A stretch of 64,000 nucleotides of DNA from Cryptomeria japonica (lineage: Eukaryota > Streptophyta > Pinopsida > Cupressales > Cupressaceae). The DNA is taken from assembly GCF_030272615.1 (NCBI RefSeq), contig NC_081411.1, forward strand, positions 156,388,971 to 156,452,970, written 5' to 3'. The stretch's first letter is position 1. Each line of letters starts with the position of its first letter. The notes under the pieces were generated by a model. That model had not been told where the DNA came from. It did not search any database and worked only from the letters and a program-made list of their open reading frames with translations. Position numbers and translations under genes: made by a program. Shown here piece by piece: positions 1 to 10,512 of the stretch.

Positions 1-1
1 A

Positions 2-394
2 ATGCCTAATACATTAGTAAATAGAGACACTTTGGTTGGAAAACTTTCTGCTTTTGAACTTGAGGAATTTGGTCCTATTGCTACTATAAAGACAGATTTA
101 GCTTTCAAGGCATCATCATCTACTTCATCGTCATTTGATAAATCTGATTGGAAATCCTTTTATGCAAGAGAACTTGAAGAAAGCGGGAGAGAAAATGAAG
201 AACTGGACAAACTTGAAGTACTATTTGCAAGGAAAATGCCTAAAGGTCCAATTGGAAGTAAGTATGAAGGTAAAGCACCCTTTAAATGTTTTAACTACAA
301 TAAGATTGGTCACATGGCATCTAGGTGTCTTGATAGACATGCAAGATTGAAAGAAGAAGCTAAAAGAACATACAAGCCTAACCCTGAATATTAG
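2..394 (+). pseudogene. gag: C1 gag C-terminal fragment with degraded zinc knuckle
   Basis: This is the nucleocapsid end of a copia Gag. A CCHC-like knuckle lies near residues 95-109 (CFNYNKIGHMASRC); the second Cys is replaced by Tyr, so metal binding is probably lost. A Lys/Arg-rich tail follows. The frame closes with TAG at 392-394 but continues in the same frame through another stop into the protease region, as expected for a single gag-pol frame. The start lies outside the window, so the ATG at 2 is simply the first in-frame Met. Family identity is secure from context; most of the capsid domain is not visible. Confidence 0.8.
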
Positions 395-889
395 AGATAC
401 AGATTTAAGAAGAATAGAGACTAATCTCGTTACCTTGCTAATGAAGGAGTCACTGATGATTTTGATGAGGAACCGATAGGCAATGGATGGGTTTTTGTTG
501 CTATAATAGAAGCACAACCGATACCTACTGTTCAATCGATAGAGCAGGCCCTGGCATCTAGAATTGAAGATAAGGATGAATGGATCATTGATTTAGGATG
601 TTCACATCATATGACTAGTGATAAAAGTAAATTCTTAACCTTTCAAGAATACAATGGAGGTCTAGTGAGATTTGGAGATGATAAAGCTTGTTTGATCAAA
701 GGAAAAGGCACTATATCTTTTGATGGTAAGCACAATACTGATAATGTTTACTATGTTGAAGGTTTGAAGCATAATATTTTGAGTGTTGGTTAATTAGTTG
801 AAAAAGGATTTCAGTTACAATTCAAGAATGACAAATGCAAAATCATGAACATAACTGGTTTAGAAATTGCAACCTGTAATTAGACTAGA
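395..889 (+). pseudogene. C1 aspartic protease and pre-integrase linker
   Basis: The frame of the gag fragment continues. The retropepsin active site reads WIIDLGCSHHM near 578-610; the usual D-S/T-G is D-L-G here, so catalysis is doubtful. A flap-side segment (VRFGDDKACLIKGKGTI) and the closing motif NVYYVEGLKHNILSVG follow, typical of copia proteases. A stop (TAA) sits at 791-793 directly after this motif. The protease would process the Gag-Pol polyprotein in cytoplasmic virus-like particles. Confidence 0.8.
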
Positions 890-1904
890 GGTAATATTTT
901 TCATTTGAACAGTAGTGAAAAGACATGCTTGATTGCACATATTAATGAAAGTTGGTTATGGCATAAGAGACTTTGTCATGTAAATTTTGATTGCATTGTG
1001 AAAATCAGTACAACCAAGGCATTAAGGGATTTACCATAGATTGTTAAACCTCACAATCTAGTATGTAAGGAATGTCAATCTGGAAAGCAAGTTAGAGCAT
1101 CTTTTAAGAGTATTCGAGAAAAATTCAATAATGTTCTTGACTTAATTCATACTAATTTATGTGGTCCAGCAAGAACTAGAAGTTTACAAGGACATAGGTA
1201 TTTTATGCTAATCATTGATGACTATTCTAGAATGTGTTGGGTTACTTTTTTCAGGGAGAAATCAGAAGCAGTTGGGAGATTCAAGCTATTCAAGGTGATG
1301 GTAGAAAATGAAACTGGTAAGAAAATAAAATGTCTCAGATCAAATCAAGGAGGTGAATTCACATCTAAGGAATTTAATACATTATTTGAAGTAAATGAAA
1401 TCAAAAGATAGTTATTAGCACCCCGGACACCCCAGCAGAATGGAGTTGTGGAATGGAAAAACAAAACTATTTTGGATGCAACTAGAAGTATGTTTTACAA
1501 TGGTTTACACATTCAACAAAGCTCACATCAAAGGTGAAACCGGTAAGACCCCTCATGAACTATGGTTTGGTAATACTCCCACTCTTAAATATTTCATAAT
1601 ATTTGGAAGTAAATGCTATATTAGAAGAGATGAGTATATTGGAAAATTTGATCCTAGAAGTGATGAAGGAATATTTCTTGGTTATTCATCTAAGAGCAAG
1701 GCATATAGATATTTTAACAAGAGATTGCAGAAAATTGTTGAGAGTGCAAATGTGAAGATTGATGAACAGTTTAGAGGAAATTCAAGGTACATGGACTCTG
1801 AACCGATAATAGAGATAATATCAAATGAACCTACAATGACTACACTGGTACAAAATGATGATCCAGTCACACCAGCATCATCTGAAAATTCCATAGTAAC
1901 TTAG
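890..1904 (+). pseudogene. C1 integrase, frameshifted, catalytic Asp changed
   Basis: The HHCC zinc domain is seen as LWHKRLCH near 957 and CKECQSGK near 1066. The catalytic core has the first Asp (IDDYSRMCW, about 1210-1235). The second site reads RSNQGGEF, with Asn where Asp is normal. The third site, Glu in NGVVEWKNK (about 1440-1460), is kept. A +1 shift near 1500 moves the rest to another frame, where GKTPHELWFG and the C-terminal region continue to 1904. The enzyme would insert the cDNA into chromosomes; this copy is dead. Confidence 0.85.
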
Positions 1905-2090
1905 GAACAACAACAAGTAAAGACACCCTGATATGTAAGATTGAACCACTTTGAAGATCAGATAATTGGGAACAAGTATCAAGGTGTTATGACTAGAGGA
2001 AGATTGACAAATGAAGAGGTATGTCTTATTTCTCAAATTGAACTAGCATCAGTTAATGAGGCATGTGAAGATAAACACTAGATTAAAGCT
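1905..2090 (+). other. C1 integrase-RT linker
   Basis: Low-complexity acidic linker between integrase and RT. The frame of the downstream RT is broken here by TGA near 1930 and TAG near 2080. No separate gene or RNA is seen. Confidence 0.6.
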
Positions 2091-2526
2091 ATGGAAGATG
2101 AATTGGAACAAATTGAAAAGAATAACACATGGGCATTAGTTCCCGAACCTAAAGACAAAAATGTAATTGGAACTAAATGGGTATTCAGAAACAAACTTAA
2201 TGAGGATGGTAAGGTAATCGGAAATAAAGCAAGACTAGTATGTAAGGGATATTCACAGAAAGAAGGAGTTGACTATAATGAAACCTTTGCATGGGTAGCT
2301 AGAATTGAGATAGTCAGATTATTCTTGGCTTTTGCAGCACACAAGAACTACAAAGTATATCAAATGGATATTAAATGTGCATTTCTGAATGGTGATCTTG
2401 AAGAAGAAGTGCCTATTGAACAACCTAATGGACTTTCATTGACAGATGACAAAGATATGGTTTGCAGGCTAAGGAAAGCTTTGTATGGACTAAAGCAAGC
2501 TCCTAGAGTTTGGTATGCTAGATTGG
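2091..2526 (+). pseudogene. C1 reverse transcriptase, N-terminal half
   Basis: Copia RT (RVT_2 type). It starts at the conserved region before NTWALVPEP, then GTKWVFRNKLNEDGKV, KARLVCKGYSQKEGVDY, YQMDIKCAFLNGDL (first catalytic Asp) and RKALYGLKQAPRVWY. Coding sequence stops at 2526, where a solo LTR is inserted; the enzyme resumes at 4118 in the same frame because insert plus target duplication is 1596 bp, a multiple of three. Apart from the insertion this half has no stop. Confidence 0.88.
2522..2526. repeat. Target site duplication ATTGG, left copy
   Basis: ATTGG directly precedes the solo LTR and recurs at 4118-4122 directly after it. Removing the LTR and one copy restores the RT frame. 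Confidence 0.92.
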
Positions 2527-3361
2527 TGTTGGCATTATGTGAGCTGGCATGAGCCTTATGTAAACTGGCATGAAGACATAATGATATTGTATGTTGTCAT
2601 TGATGTCAATATGAGACAAAGTGTGAACCGACACATGAGATAAGTGAAGAAAGAGATACCGGCATATGTGTGAGCCGGTATATGCCAAAGTGAAGTGGCA
2701 CATTTGTTCAAAGTGAACTGGCACATGGAAGCACTGTATGACTACCAGTTGGTAAGGCAACTTCCACTTCAGGGTTTCCGATTGGAGTATCTCAAGTCTG
2801 AGTGACTCAATCGGTGATCTTTGTGTGATGAGTTAGCAGTATGATGGAAGACAGATCGTGTTACCATGTAAGCTCTATGCGCATGAAGGATCTTGCATGA
2901 AGAAGACTATTCCTATCTACCTCAAGAATGTGCGAAGTCTGTCAAATGGTGATAACGCATGATGGGTTATCAGCCGCCATGAAAACAGTGGATAATGGAC
3001 AATGGAGAATGTCTTGAGATCGACTCAAGACTGGTGCATTTAATGCAATATGTTTTAACGATCAGGTTTGAACCATTTGAATTGCTCAACCTAACAGGTT
3101 TAGGGTTTAAGGTTTTTGCTACTGACCTGTATGTTCCCTATAAGGTCGATGTTAGGTTTCTGTCTGAATTTGCTGGTAAAAGTTGTGAGTGTGTATCCAA
3201 CGAAAGTGACACAAGATTCTTGCCAGACCATAGGAGAGAAGAGATACTTGCAAAGTGTATGTGCAGAAGGAAAAGAGGAGCCTAAATGGATTTGTATTAG
3301 TATTAAGTGTTGTTAATAGATCATTGTAATACCTATTGATCTCTAACCACTTCAACAGTTG

Positions 3362-3600
3362 CAAAATCCCCTAACAGGGTAGCCTTAATTGGCTTGATTC
3401 AAAATCCCTTAAATCGGGTGGTCTTAACTGGCTTGCTGTAAATCCCTTAACCGGGTAACTCGAAGCTAATGAGTTCTGAGAAGCTAGAGAAGCTTAGGAG
3501 ATCCTTTCAGCTATTGAGTTCTTAAAATCCTCTAACAAGGTGACCCTACCGGGTTTAACCCTTAACCGGGTGATCCCTAATAGGATCGGTTCCTACCAGA
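3362..3600 (+). repeat. Degenerate short repeats CCCTTAACCGGGT in family S LTR
   Basis: Five or six copies of a 20-40 bp motif with core AATCCCTTAACCGGGT, varying to AATCCCCTAACAGGGT and similar. Each core is a small imperfect palindrome (CCC...GGG). The equivalent array in the second copy is near 9852-10010. Confidence 0.7.
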
Positions 3601-4057
3601 ACCTATTGTAATGTTCTTAACTGGACAAGGCTCCTAATAGAGTGGACTTCTAAAGAGTTCAAAAAGCAGCTTGTGGGTATTCATCCCCACCGTGGTTTTT
3701 CCCAGTTGGGTTTCCACGTGAAAAATATGTGTGTCATGTGAAATGCTTTTGTCTTGTGATGCTTTGTTTTATCTGTTATGCACATGAAGTTTCTATGTTT
3801 TATGCCTGTCTATAAAACATATTGAACTCACTATTGTGAAGATTTGATGGTTAAGTCTACTAGTTCATGCATGAGAATATTATGATAATGTGGTATTGAG
3901 CTAAGAGAAAAGCTTAGTGAGTGACCGGTTCATGACTGATTGAGCTATACTGGATGCTACCGGTTGCACTCTGTTTTACCAGTATCTCTGTTTATCAGTC
4001 ATTGTGAGTGTTTGTTGTTAAACTGGTTTTGGACTATATTTGTGTCTGTACTGATTC

Positions 4058-4074
4058 ACCCCCCCCCCCCCCCT
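4058..4074 (+). repeat. Poly-C tract in family S LTR
   Basis: A run of about 14 C near the LTR 3' end. The matching place in the other copy and in the C1 LTR has 6-8 C followed by CTCTCAGT, so the run has expanded here or its length is a sequencing uncertainty. Confidence 0.75.
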
Positions 4075-4117
4075 CTCAGTACCGGTTTGGTACTAGTGGT
4101 TCATCATCAAGTTATCA

Positions 4118-4586
4118 ATTGGATAAATATCTTTTGAATATTGGTTTGAGTAAAGGTAAAGCTGACAACAAATTATATTACAAAGTGACTAATGATGACA
4201 TCTTGGTTATAGAAGTTTTTGTTGATGATATAATCTTTGGAGGAGAAGATGGATTATGTAAAGACTTTTCTAATAAAATGCAACAAGAATTTGAAATGTC
4301 TATGATTGGGGAGATAAAATTCTTCTTAGGATTGCAAATTTATCAGACTAATAAAGGTATATTCTTGAGTCAATCTAAGTATTTGAAAGAATTACTGAAG
4401 AAATTTGGCATGGAAAACTCTAAACCGGTAAGCACACCTATGACTACAACTGATAAATTATCGCTGAAGGATGAATCAGCACCTATTAATCTGACTAGAT
4501 ACAAGTCTATGATAGGAGGTTTATTGTATTTGACAAAAATAAGACCTGATATTATGAATGTAGTATGTATTGTTTCAAGATTTTAG
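4118..4586 (+). pseudogene. C1 reverse transcriptase, C-terminal half
   Basis: Resumes after the solo LTR at DKYLLNIGLSKG. The catalytic loop reads VFVDDIIFGG; the usual Tyr of YVDD is Phe. Then comes the thumb region (FFLGLQIYQTNKGIFLSQSKYL) and the SKPVSTPM and YKSMIGGLLYLTKIRPDI motifs that join RT to RNase H. It closes with TAG at 4584-4586, after which the same frame continues into RNase H. Confidence 0.88.
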
Positions 4587-5171
4587 AGTAATCCTAAAGA
4601 AAATCATGCATCAGCAGTAAAAAGGATTTTCCGGTATTTGAAAGGTACTACAAATCTTGGCTTATGGTATCCTAGAGATGAAAACTTTGATTTATGTGCA
4701 TACACAGATGCAAATTGGGTAGGAGATGTAGATGATAGAAAAAGCACCACCGGTGGAGCATTTTTTCTTGATAGAAGATTAATTTCTTGGTTGAGAAAGA
4801 AACAAAGTTGCACATCTTTATCAACAGCAGAATCAGAATATGTTCCAGCGGCAACTAATTGCACACAGGTACTATGGATTAAGAAAATGTTGAAGGACAT
4901 AAATGTAAAATTCAAGGAACCTATAACAATTTACTATGATAATATGGCAGCAATTGATATATCTAAGAATCCAGTAATTCACTCAAAAACTAAACATGTT
5001 TCTATCAAATTAAATTTTCTGAAAGAGAATGTTGAAGCAAAAGAAGTGAAATTGGTTTATGTGAATACTAAAGAGCAGATTGCAGATATTTTTACTAAGC
5101 CTTTGCCTAAAAAGACTTTTGAATATCTCAGAGAGCAGCTTGGGGTTATACACCCATCTGTAGAGACTTAG
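4587..5171 (+). pseudogene. C1 RNase H domain
   Basis: Copia-type RNase H in frame with RT. Active-site residues are present: Asp in CAYTDANWVGD, Glu in STAESEYVPA and Asp in IYYDNMAAI. The C-terminal hallmarks SKTKHVSI and ADIFTKPLPKKTFEYLREQLGV follow, ending at 5169-5171. This is the best-preserved domain of C1. It would degrade the RNA of the RNA:DNA hybrid during reverse transcription. Confidence 0.9.
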
Positions 5172-5510
5172 ACAGTTGATTCTTGTCATCAATCAGTAGA
5201 ATTAATAGAAAAATCTTTTATTCTGGCTTTGATGAGGAGAGATACTTCTCAGGGGGAGTAGTTGGTATTTTGTAATGAATTGGTATTTTATATTTGAATC
5301 TGGTTTTTGTATTGCTTTGGCATTTGATGTCAAAGGGGGAGAGATTGATATGGAAAAACACATTATCCTTTGAGGGAGAGATTGATTACTCTCTATATGT
5401 GTATTTTGATTTCTTGTTAATGATCTCTTTGGGAGATTGTTGGTTTTTGATTTTTGGCATTACTATTTTGGCACTTTGATGGTTTTTCCATCTTGTGTTG
5501 CCATCAATGC
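5172..5510 (+). other. C1 3' untranslated spacer with repeated purine tracts
   Basis: Non-coding. Holds several PPT-like blocks: CAGGGGGAGTAG near 5250, CAAAGGGGGAGAGATTG near 5331 and TGAGGGAGAGATTG near 5370. GTTGGTATTTT near 5261, next to the first tract, resembles the LTR start. Confidence 0.7.
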
Positions 5511-5523
5511 CAAAGGGGAAGAT
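5511..5523 (+). other. C1 polypurine tract
   Basis: AAAGGGGAAGAT immediately precedes TGTTGGTATTTT, the LTR start. Expected primer for plus-strand DNA synthesis. Confidence 0.8.
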
Positions 5524-6583
5524 TGTTGGTATTTTGGATATGCTGATATGGTTTTGTCATTGATGTCAACACTTGTCAACACTCATCAACACTTTGAGAT
5601 TTGGTTATGTTCACTGGCAAGTCAGTGACTTATGCATAGTCACCGTTATTTGGTTCACGGATATGTTATATTATTCACCGGCACTTGGAATGATTTGAAG
5701 ACTACTTGGTTATATCAAAGACATTGTTTGGACACTTTGTTTTGGTGATTTGTTCATTACTTTGATTGAGTTTGCATATTTTTTGTTACCGGAAAATAGG
5801 TCCAGGTTATGCATCGGCAAGCATATCTATTCCAAATTGGCATGACACATCATTAAGATGATTTGTTATTATTGTAAATGCATTCAGTCGACATCATGCA
5901 TCGGATATTGATTCATTTAGTAATTGATTTCAATGTAATATTTCTTAGTGAGCCAACCTATTCAATTGGTCTTCTGTTATGGTATAAATGTGAGATCTCA
6001 CTTCTGATATTGATACATCATAGGATAGGATTGGAAAAAGGATTGTAATAAGGTATATGCAAATATAAGAAGAGCTATACACGTAGATATCATTCAAGAT
6101 TGAAGGAAGGTTTGAAGAAGGCATATCAGAGCTAAACCGGTACTGAATCCAGCATATGAAGATGCTATTTTGAGCAGTAATTTATCATTGGATTTAACCA
6201 TCCAGTTGTACTTAGTGTGACTCCCATTTTGTGATTGAGCAGTGAGCTCTAGGCAGCTGGCCTTTCTACATGTGCAGACTCCATATTGTACACACATACT
6301 ATCTGTAGTAGTATCATGTGATTGTGGGTAAGGCTTCCCATAATTGTTTTTTCCCCTTCTAAGGTTTCCACGTACAAATATTGGTGTTATGTGTTGTGGA
6401 TGTTATTGTCTTTTTGTTTCATGCATTAATCTTTACCAGTACAACAATTAACTGATAAATTGTCTGCCAATATAAAGTTTGGTTTACCGATATTAAGCAT
6501 TAAGTTTTGGATAAGTTAATTTTGGTTTGAATTAATTAGACAACTGATTCACCCCCCCTCTCAGTTGTCTTCAGGACCTAACA
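5524..6583 (+). repeat. C1 3' LTR
   Basis: 1060 bp, TGTTGG...CTAACA, bounded by a PPT on the left and an abrupt return to A1 sequence on the right. TATA-like TATAAAT at 5983-5989. The end (CTGATTCACCCCCCCTCTCAG) resembles that of the family S LTR, suggesting related families. Confidence 0.85.
5983..5989 (+). promoter_or_regulatory. TATA-like box of C1 LTR
   Basis: GGTATAAATG about 460 bp into the LTR. Position fits a U3 promoter; no transcription evidence. Confidence 0.45.
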
Positions 6584-6588
6584 CCTCA
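6584..6588. repeat. Predicted target site duplication CCTCA of C1
   Basis: The five bases after the C1 LTR. In the uninterrupted A2 copy (near 30416) the corresponding sequence reads GGTTCCTCAAGC, so CCTCA is the insertion site. The partner lies off-window. Confidence 0.6.
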
Positions 6589-7760
6589 AGCTGCTCTGCC
6601 ACATATGCAAGATTTGAGAGTCTATCAACATAATCTTCCTTTTGGGTTTCAACATCTGTAGGGCTCCCTTCTTCTGACGTTTCCACTGAAATAACCTTTG
6701 TTGGATCACCTCTTGGATGGGCCTTCTGGGTTTTACTCTGAGTCCTTCTCTCATAAACCTTTGGAGTGGCTGCAAGAATGGTTTCTACCTATGGTTTTGC
6801 TGCAAGAGTATTTCTTTTTGACCTACGCCTCTTGGTTTCAGGAGAAACTTGAGTTGCCTGCGGCTGAACCATAGAGTCTTCATCTGCATCAATTATTTCC
6901 AATTCTTTCCCTTTTCTTTTAGAAGATGGTGATTCTCTTTGAAAATAAGTGGAGGACTGCTCCACATTTGTCTCAACCATCTCTTCCTCTGTAATAGTCA
7001 CAACTCCTTCAATGATGAGAAATTTATTCTCTGCAGAATCTATAGGAGAAGAGGGTTCTGCAATAATTTCTTTTTCAACTATTGGCTCATCTGCAACAGG
7101 AGCATCTTCAACCCTAAACTGCAATATGTATTCAAATACTACCCATTCCATTTGTGAAACATCCCTCAAAGAACGTTCTAAAAGCAATTTAATCAAACCA
7201 TGATGGTAGACAAAACAATTTCCATTCTTCTATGTTTCTTTGGCACTTATGGAAATGAGGTGATATAAAAAATTAGGAACATTCACTCTTCGGCCATGCC
7301 ATAAATGACTAAGCAATTTGAAATGATGTGAATGTAAATTTGAATACCTCCCTTTACAAGTAATGTACTTCATTACATATAAAGCCACCTGGGGCCACTC
7401 TGTTGCTAGGGAAACCCTCCTGGTTCCTTACTTGTCCACCATTAGAGGTCCATCTGTGGGAAGTGTAAAATATACTCTGGCACTTCTGGCGTCTTTTGAT
7501 TCTAGAAACAATTCTCCTTCATGCAACAACCCTGTAACTTTAGCTATCTGCTGCTATGTATAAATGACCCTTAATACTTTAACAACAACCTCTCCTTCAT
7601 TGAATGAATGCATAAACTCTGCGGTAATTTCTTCATTATAATCCCTTATTTTCACAAAGTAAACAATCCAACCATGCTGCGTGAAATAATGCTCACAAAG
7701 AGCATCTTGTAGAAACGCATCATGGACTATTGGTTCATGGTGGATTGGATCTTCATCCAT
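6584..7760 (-). pseudogene. A1 post-pol accessory ORF, C-terminal part lost
   Basis: Starts at the ATG complementary to 7758-7760 (DEDPIHHEPIVHDAF...) and matches the A2 copy that begins at 31593. Visible parts are an N-terminal region ending near VKIRDYNEEITAEFMHSF, then a Glu-rich segment, then basic clusters (SSKRKGKELEI and KRRRSKRN) resembling nuclear localisation signals. Several stops break it. C1 insertion removes the rest. I do not recognise the function; Athila elements often carry an ORF here, sometimes called env-like, but no signal peptide or clear membrane segment is visible. Confidence 0.7.
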
Positions 7761-8423
7761 TTCTTAATCTGTTAATGTAGCAAGCTCTACAGTTGAGAAA
7801 TAGAGAACCAAAATATTCTACAGACTGAAAATTTAAACTTCCTTACCTATTTCCAAATTTGGCAGTAGAGTTTGGTGGCAGAGTTCATTACTTTATTATG
7901 CCAAAGAATATCTTGTTAAAGAAATGATGGCAAGCAATAAAATCAAGGTACCGAAAAGGATGAGTAATTACTAATTTGGGAAACCGAACCATAAAATACA
8001 CCCCCAACTTACTTTGGCACATGTCCACATAGGCTGAAAGGATTTAGGGAAGTGTACGCAGATTTAGGAAAGGCAATAATCATAATGAAATCATAAATGC
8101 CTAATTAAAATAAAATAAAATATATACATACCTGCAGTCGAGCGAAAAGAAAGGCGAAATGAAATGAAATGACAAATAAGGAAATGAGATGGGATGACGT
8201 GGATGGAAATTTTATTTATGGAGAATAATATTTCCATAAGACATGCAAATATTTTTGTGAAATGACACAAGGAGAATTAGGAAGTGGCAAGCATGTTCAT
8301 TGCAGTGGCCACAGGAACCTTACCTTCATTATTTTGCTCAATTGTTGAAGGAACTTGATTTGTGGCTGCAGGAACTTGATTAGTTGCTATAGGAACTTGT
8401 GTTTGATCTTGTTTAGCAAATTA
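7761..8423 (-). other. A1 spacer between integrase and accessory ORF
   Basis: Non-coding, A/T-rich. Parallels 31600-32022 of A2, including CACACCCCC, AGTGTACGCAGATTTAG and GAAATGAAATGA repeats. No gene or RNA seen. Confidence 0.65.
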
Positions 8424-9027
8424 CTACAAGAACTCCTCTTTGCTGGCCGGCTTATGATAAAGACACAATCGGTGACCATTTACCGAAAGCTTCAACTGAA
8501 CCAGGTTAATTATGGTCAAACAAGTAGCTCCATTATTAAAAACTTCCTCTATCTCATATGGACCTAACCATCTGGTTTGCAGCTTTCCCATAGTATCTTT
8601 ATATCTAGAGCCATACAATATTTCCCAATCACCTACTTTGAACTTTTTCTCTTTGATATATTTATCATGCCACTTTTCCCTCTAATTTTGTATCAGTTCT
8701 ATTTGTTGGACATCCATTTTTCTCCATTCATCCAAAGCATTCAATTGTTGAATACGTTCCTTTTGTTCTTCAAAAAGTCTCATATTTAATTGCAAAGTTG
8801 TCCTCATTTTTTTATGCTCAAACTCAATAGGAATCATTGCTACTTTTCCATACACCATCTCAAAAGGTGCAAAACTAATTGGTGTCTTCCAAGTTGTTCT
8901 GTATTCCCAAATTTCTTCTGAAAGCCTATGAGAATAGTCTTTTTTATGAATAGATACTATCTTGGCAAGAATAGCTTGAAGCTCCCTAGTTGTAACCTCT
9001 ACCTATCCATTAGCTTGTGGATGATAT
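8424..9027 (-). pseudogene. A1 integrase C-terminal part
   Basis: Continues the integrase after the solo LTR. From the right end it carries the HPQANG-like segment (next codon now TAG), the region with FEMVYGK, and the C-terminal GPY domain (RWLGPYEIEEVFNNGA ... NGHRLCLYHKP), ending at 8424. The third catalytic residue region follows HPQANG. At least two stops. Only one copy exists because the tandem amplification did not include it. Confidence 0.82.
9023..9027. repeat. Target site duplication GATAT, left copy
   Basis: GATAT abuts the start of the solo LTR at 9028 and recurs at 10513-10517 after its end. In the integrase frame these bases join ACCCCATAT to CATCCACAAG. Confidence 0.9.
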
Positions 9028-10512
9028 TATTGGCATATGTGCAGAGTATGATGACATTATGATATTGTATGTTGTCATTGATGTCAATATGCTGAGGAGT
9101 GAACCAGTATATTGAAGTTAAGCAACTGGCAAAGAGAACCGGTATGATGTTGTGAACCAGTATATGTGCAAAAGGTGAAGTGATACGTTTGTCCAAGTGA
9201 ACCGGTATATGAAATTTTTTCTATCAAGGTTTAATATGGTATGACTAGCGGTTGGTAGTCTCAGCTTCACGGTTTCCAGTTGAAGTGTTCCAAGCCTGTG
9301 TGATTCAACCAATGACATCGTGTGATGAGTTAGCATTGTAATGGAGATCAGATCATGTTGCCACGTCAACCTTGTGTGCGTGAAGGAACTTGCATGAAGG
9401 AGATTGATCCTATCTACCTCAGGAATGTGTGAAGTCTCTGCAAACGATCGAGAATGCATGATGAGTTATCACCTCCAAGAAGCAGTGAAGAACGAACAAT
9501 GGAGAATGTCTTTAGATCTGTTCAAGACCATTGTATTCTATGCAAAGTGTTCAATGGTTAGGATTGAACTAACTAAATTGCTCAACCTAAATGTTTACTA
9601 TTTAGGGTTTATGCTACCAACCTATCTGTTTCCTATAAGGTCGATGTTATGTTTCATGTTGAGGTTGTTGGCAAATGTTGTGTGTGTATCTAAGTGCAAA
9701 GATACATGATTCCTGCTAGACCAAATAAGAGAATTGATACCTGTAGAGTGTGTACGTAGAAGGAAGAAACTAAAGCAGATCTGCATTGGTATTGAGTGCT
9801 ATTACCGGATCATTGTAATACCTATTGATCTCTATCTACTTCAACAGTTGGAAAATCCCTTAATAGGGTAGCTTTAACCAGCTTGCTATAAATCCTTTAA
9901 TAGGGTGACTCAAAGCCATTGAGTTCTTAAAATCCTCTAACAAGGTAACTTTTAATAGGGTTTAACACTTAATCGGGTATTCTAGTCATCCCTTAACTGG
10001 GTGATCCCTAGCAGGATCGGTTCCTAACAGAACCTATTGTAACAGTCTTTAACCAGACTAGGCTCCTAACAGAGTGGACTTCTAAAGAGTTTGAGAATAG
10101 CCTGTGGGTATTCATCCCCACCGTGGTTTTTCCTAGTTGGGTTTCCATGTGAAAAATTTGTGTGTCATGTGTGATGCCTTTTTCATGTGATGCTTTGTGA
10201 TTTTCTGTCAAGTGGTGAATCAGGTTGAACAAGAAAGTTATTATATTTTTGATGGGAGATTACCTGCTTATGCATAAGGATAAAGTGGAAATGAGGGTGT
10301 AGGTTGTGTGGAAAGCTAAGTGTTGCTGATTTATATCTATCATAGTCTCATTGTGTTTAACTGGTAGTAATCTGGTTTAGACCGGTGTTAGTGATTGCCA
10401 ATCAAGTTCACTATTTGCAGTCAAACCAGTTTAGGAAAAGTTTTTGTCTGTACTGATTCATCCCCCCCTCTCAGTACCGGTTTGTTACTCACTGTTCATC
10501 ATTGAGTTATCA
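9028..10512 (+). mobile_element. Solo LTR (family S, copy 2) in A1 integrase
   Basis: 1485 bp. Starts TATTGGCATATGTG (first G of TG now A) and ends GTTATCA, flanked by GATAT duplications. Same family as 2527-4117 by start, end, CATTGATGTCAATATG, the CCCTTAAYNGGGT array (about 9852-10010) and CCCACCGTGG near 10119. Its last 144 bp (10369-10512) recur at three places in the tandem array, so it was present before amplification. Confidence 0.9.
9852..10010 (+). repeat. Degenerate CCCTTAACYGGGT repeats, copy 2
   Basis: Five degenerate copies with core AATCCCTTAATAGGGT, equivalent to 3362-3600. Confidence 0.65.

Larger units (their letters stand above)
2527..4117 (+). mobile_element. Solo LTR (family S, copy 1) in C1 RT
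   Basis: 1591 bp, beginning TGTTGGCATTATG and ending GTTATCA, flanked by ATTGG duplications. It has no coding sequence of its own; the short ORFs inside are incidental. A related copy lies at 9028-10512, sharing the start, the phrase TGTTGTCATTGATGTCAA, the degenerate CCCTTAACCGGGT repeats, the CCCACCGTGG segment and the poly-C plus CTCTCAGTACCGG end. A TATA-like TATAAAA at 3811-3817 could mark the promoter. A single LTR with intact TSD implies LTR-LTR recombination of a former full element. Confidence 0.9.
1..6583 (+). mobile_element. Ty1/copia element C1, 5' end outside window
   Basis: Domains run gag zinc knuckle, protease, integrase, RT, RNase H, then PPT and 3' LTR, which is the Ty1/copia order. 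The 5' LTR and most of gag lie left of the window. The body is interrupted by a solo LTR at 2527-4117, and the pol frame has several stops plus one +1 frameshift near 1500. The 3' LTR ends CTAACA at 6583 and the next bases resume the antisense accessory ORF of Athila-like element A1, so C1 is nested in A1. CCTCA at 6584-6588 is the predicted target duplication; its partner would lie left of the window. Confidence 0.9.

Noticed and set aside
2518-4137. Small open frames inside the family S LTR
   Set aside because: Not shared in frame with the second LTR copy; LTR position explains the region.
6094-6297. Minus-strand 67-codon frame inside the C1 LTR
   Set aside because: No domain and lies in LTR sequence; chance frame.
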